From the NCBI GenBank assembly GCA_036244855.1, contig BQKZ01006902.1:11509-41991 (forward strand): DNA of 30,483 bases. Direction: 5' to 3'. The notes beneath the pieces were generated by a model. It did no database searches. It was given only the letters and a program-made list of their open reading frames with translations, and was not told where the DNA came from. Below are positions 1-30,483 of the stretch, one piece after another. Every line of letters starts with the position of its first letter. Within the stretch, counting starts at the first letter, position 1. This DNA comes from Temnopleurus reevesii (taxonomy: Eukaryota > Echinodermata > Echinoidea > Temnopleuroida > Temnopleuridae). The position numbers and the translations under genes are program-made.

Positions 1-145
1 ACACACACGCACACACACCAACACACGTCCTTGACACATCCTTTCTCCTAGCTTCCTCCACACACACACACACACACACACACACGCATAAACACGCATA
101 GACACAATAGGATGTGTCCTTGACACATCCTTTTCTCCTAGCTTA
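1..145. repeat. AC microsatellite with duplicated unit and hairpin
   Basis: (AC)n tracts at 1-26 and 58-85. A unit of about 28 bases (GTCCTTGACACATCC...TAGCTT) occurs at 27-54 and again at 116-144. The second copy is preceded by its own inverse, giving a 10-base perfect hairpin AGGATGTGTC / GACACATCCT at 109-131. A pyrimidine-rich stretch follows to about 300. Confidence 0.8.
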
Positions 146-3100
146 ATTTGTCTTCCCTGCTTTTGTGTTACCTTCCTCCCTCTCTCACGTACCACAGTCT
201 CTCTTTCCCTCTTCCCGTACGCTGGTCGCAGCTGCTAGCTAGTATATACTCTTTCCCTCTAGCTCTCACCCTCTCGGTCTCACCCTCTCCCCTCCCTAGC
301 TTTCTAATACGTGCCTTGACGTTTCTTCATATCAGGGAGCATGCCGGGATATATTTTTTGTACGCACCGGTGTGCCAATGTTTACACTTTGCAAAATCGT
401 TTCCGTATAGGAAAACCTACACATTTTATTTTTTATTGTCTTATTTAAAAAGCAGCTAGGTATAGTCCCTTTCAAGCCGAGTAGGCCTGCTCTACCAGGG
501 AGCCCTGCTGCACAATATGTATACATTACAATTATTCATATAATGATGTTCTCAGAAATGAACAACCGTAAATGCATGTATTTCTTTTTCTCCTACCATG
601 ACATTGTGCCAAACACTTAGATATTGTACTTTTATATAGTTGCAAGTATTATAATCTTGCTGCATAGTTTTCATTAGCGAATAGGAACATAAATACATTA
701 CATATTTAGTATGATATACCTTTTGTTACACAGTTTTTGCTGCTTGCAAAATAAAAATCACCTAAACAAGTTTTGCAGGATAAATGAAAACAAATTGCTG
801 GGAGGGGGGGGGGATATTTAAGTCTCAGCACAAAACAGAATCAAACACAGCCATTCATATATTAAGCTCATAAAAGTTTATTTTCATGTAAAAAAGCATT
901 CACACTATTTCATCGACTTTAATATAATATGAAATAATAAAACTGAAATAACCAGAGCAAAAATGATTAAAAAAAAGAGAAAAATATTACTTTGAATTTC
1001 TAATTAACATTGAGATTTCAGCAAATAAAAATATTTGTAGATTACAGGACAATAATACAAAATATGCCAACCTGAATTATTCAATCAAAGTACATTTCTA
1101 GGGGTATTGCTACAAAGTTACAATTGATCGCAAGTTGCAATTGATCGGAAAATACCATTCAAATCCATTGTTTTATACTCGTCTTGTCAAAAACGCAGAC
1201 AGTGCACAAATGTAAATGCGAATGATGAATAAATTTGCAACTGATTGAAAGTTGATTTGTGTTCAGTTGCAACTTTGTTGCAAACACCTCCGAAGTCACT
1301 AATTGATAACTTCACAACCAAACCCTTTACATATGATTGAAATGTTCAAAATATGAAATGAAAATTTGAATTTAAGCAAATATCTTTTTAATATATGTTA
1401 TACAAAGGTTTTAAAAGCATGAATTCCCAATTATATTTTCCTAGCCCATTATGAGCAATTAAATAAACATAAAACATAAAATTGACACCACCTCTCATGA
1501 TAATTGTTTGTATCGAAATTAAATAATGAACACATGCTAATTAATTCAACCAAGCAACCTCTAAATCCCATTTGAAAGACGAGCGGGCAATGAAATTTGC
1601 TTCCAAAAATTTTTGCATCAATTCACCGATTTATTTTCAATTCAGAAACAAAAACGAACAAAACAAATTAAAAGTAATACAGTCAAAAGTAAATAAGTCA
1701 AACATGCACATATTTTAAAAACTGTTATTCATTTAGGAATAACAATGGGAAGAGCTACTAGTTGTCTGGATGCAATCTTTGCACTATATCATAGCAATAA
1801 TGAACCGAATAAATCATGTTCCTTAAAAAACAGATACTGAACAAATGTTTATTGAAGGCTTTTACATTCACAGAAAGACTTATAGATTTATTGCTTGATT
1901 TGAAAGCCATTTTGAGTTTGAAAGACATAGCCACGATATGTAGAGTAATACAGTGAGACACTTTTCTTTCCAAAAATAAGAAAAAGATATGAGCTAATCC
2001 AAAATAATTGAGATGAAAATTAGCACTTATAACATATTTCATAATACATAAAGAGCCAGACCCATATTTGCATAAATGAGTAATCAAATAGTAGTCATCA
2101 TATCATTCCCAAAAGTGTCAAAGCCAATGAACCATTCTGTAGTTTGGAAATGCTTTATAATTGTATGTCAATAGTTTGAAGAGTCAAACAAATAAAATAC
2201 TATAACAGTGTTCACCGAATGGTAAAATTTTTAGAAATGCACTGAGAGGTCTCTTTGATTAAGAACCAACATCTTGATAAATGTTTGCAATATCATTCTA
2301 GCAAGAAGCAACAGGGTGCTAATGCCATTAACATACAATCATTCTTCAAGATTTAAACTTGTAAATGGACAATTATCAAAACCACTATACCAATCTTTCA
2401 ATGTAAATGAATAACAGACTGGGTAACAAGATGGTATGTTTTGATATCTTGCAATAATTACCACACATTCAATCAAATTATGAAATAATATATTATTTCA
2501 TCATATTGGAATCCATAATCTCTCTAAAAAAAAAATTAATCATGAATAAAACAAGGAATTTTGCTCATTATAACAAATACCATTTATTAATGCTTCTATA
2601 TAATCATTGATGTTGATACTTACAACAAATTTAATAAATAATCAATGGATCATCAAAGCTATAAAGAATAGAAAAATTAAGTATACATTTTTATCAATGT
2701 CCGGCACTGACTTTAGAATTAAAAGAAAATTACCAGATTTTCATTCCCGTAAACAGCTTTGGAATAAAGGAACATTTATATGAATTTTCTATTTCTACAT
2801 CTCTTGCCAGCTTTATTTGTTCATTATTTAAAATATGTATAATTCAATTGAAACATAAAATCAATATTTCCATAATCAGCATATATATGTACAAAATGCG
2901 CTCTATATTTCTATATACATACATATTTAGGAAGAAATAGAGATTTCTAATAAAAGAATATGTCTATGATATTCATCGATTTTCCTTAATTTTTTCATAC
3001 CCCATTATTTGTTCTTTTGAAGAATATTGTATTAGAATTTGATACATTCTTCATACACAAGAAAACATGATTGCTTGTTTAATAAATGCATAGACAATTC

Positions 3101-3644
3101 CTAGTTCCAACAATATTATCAATGTTAATTGATAACATCCAAAAAAGACTTTGTCTGGCTATAGGATTGCTACTTCTATAAACTCTTCAAAATGGTATAC
3201 CATATTCGGAGACAGAGGATCATTGGAAAAAGATAATTACCTAGATTTCTTTCGGACAATGATACTATAAGCTACATTATAATAAATTATTTGTTTCATA
3301 AACTAATTTGATTAATTCCGTAATCTTATGGCCAAGCCCTACCTTTACATATTAGCACCAGTGTAGGAGGATTCATTACAGGAAACGGTCGTAGCAATGA
3401 TCCAATTTGAATTGATATCATTTAATCCATATACTGTCATAACTAATTTGATCAGTTTTTTTTAACAATCCTTTAAAATTGAGTAAAATCTCTCCTAATA
3501 ATGCAAAGATAGAAATATTTTGATTTATTATTACTTAACTAAAACTTTTAGGGTTTAGCCATAAATGCATTGTTAATTTTAAGTGTAAAATCTACTTTTC
3601 TAAACTTTTGAAATACTGAAATATGATTGGCTGACAGCAAATGT
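146..3644. other. 3' flank, no gene seen
   Basis: Very AT-rich sequence downstream of the gene, which must include its 3' UTR. The open frames here are short, lack homology I recognise and have no exon-like splice context. It holds a G-run at about 800-813 and the inverted-repeat element at 1101-1291; otherwise I see nothing. Confidence 0.6.
1101..1291. mobile_element. MITE-like element with imperfect TIRs
   Basis: The left end (GGGGTATTGCTACAAAGTT, then CAATTGATCGCAAGTTGCAA) is the approximate inverse of the right end, which reads GGAGGTGTTTGCAACAAAGT on the other strand. Arms are about 50 bases and the whole is about 190 bases with no coding capacity. The same end motif recurs at 6982-7044, so this is a repeat family rather than a chance palindrome. 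Confidence 0.65.
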
Positions 3645-3650
3645 TTTATT
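3645..3650 (-). promoter_or_regulatory. candidate polyadenylation signal AATAAA
   Basis: On the minus strand AATAAA lies about 160 bases after the stop codon. A second hexamer is at 3524-3529. The region is so AT-rich that such hexamers occur by chance, so the true cleavage site cannot be fixed from the sequence. Confidence 0.25.
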
Positions 3651-3812
3651 CAATCAAATGATCAAAGTTGTTTGCTACTGATTGAAGATGGATTCATAAC
3701 ATTAATTTAAAGAAAGTAGTAGAAATCGGTCATTCCGATTTCAGTCACAAAAACATATGACTGCAACGTCAGGCTCATGCAGGCATAAATTAGGTTCATA
3801 TAATCCCCACAT

Positions 3813-30483
<26,671 letters not shown>

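Noticed and set aside
148..459. Open frame of 103 residues near the left edge
   Set aside because: Ser/Leu/Pro-rich translation of a pyrimidine tract next to a microsatellite.

Overview
This is eukaryotic, AT-rich DNA carrying most of one multi-exon gene on the minus strand. Small exons that mostly encode one EGF repeat each, a CUB domain, abundant inverted-repeat MITE-like elements, a tRNA-derived SINE, and long ATC/ATT microsatellites point to a marine deuterostome, most likely an echinoderm such as a sea urchin. That attribution is an inference from style, not a match I could run.

Layout, read along the transcript (right to left on the + strand): the window opens inside an EGF exon (30367-30483) whose 5' part is cut by the window edge. 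Seventeen EGF exons follow down to 14730, then one CUB exon (13866-14231), seven more EGF exons (13473 down to 4535), and a last exon (3813-3994) with a juxtamembrane stretch, one transmembrane helix, a short basic tail and the stop codon. That makes 26 exons: 24 EGF repeats, one CUB and one TM. Wherever both ends are visible, the splice sites are GT/AG and every intron is phase 1, so each internal exon can be lost or gained without breaking the frame. The N-terminus, signal peptide and promoter lie beyond the right edge. Left of 3813 is 3' UTR and intergenic sequence without recognisable genes.

The product is a single-pass type I surface protein, roughly 1,100 residues of which are in view. 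It has Notch-like EGF glycosylation motifs but no LNR, RAM or ankyrin region, and no avidin-like domain as in fibropellins. The domain order EGF(n)-CUB-EGF(7)-TM-short tail does not match a named family I can recall with confidence.

The most interesting structure is in the introns. Six of the 24 EGF exons sit beside decayed partial copies of themselves (about eleven relics in all), some in short tandem arrays. One relic (27181-27270) keeps its acceptor and an open frame; three others are embedded in a GAT/ATC satellite. This looks like a frozen record of EGF-exon birth and death. Other intronic features are several MITEs (including a TA-flanked pogo/Tigger-like one), a SINE with intact A and B boxes, foldback hairpins, a clustered TTCCATGACT repeat, and a 536-base assembly gap flanked on both sides by poly-G that could hide further sequence.
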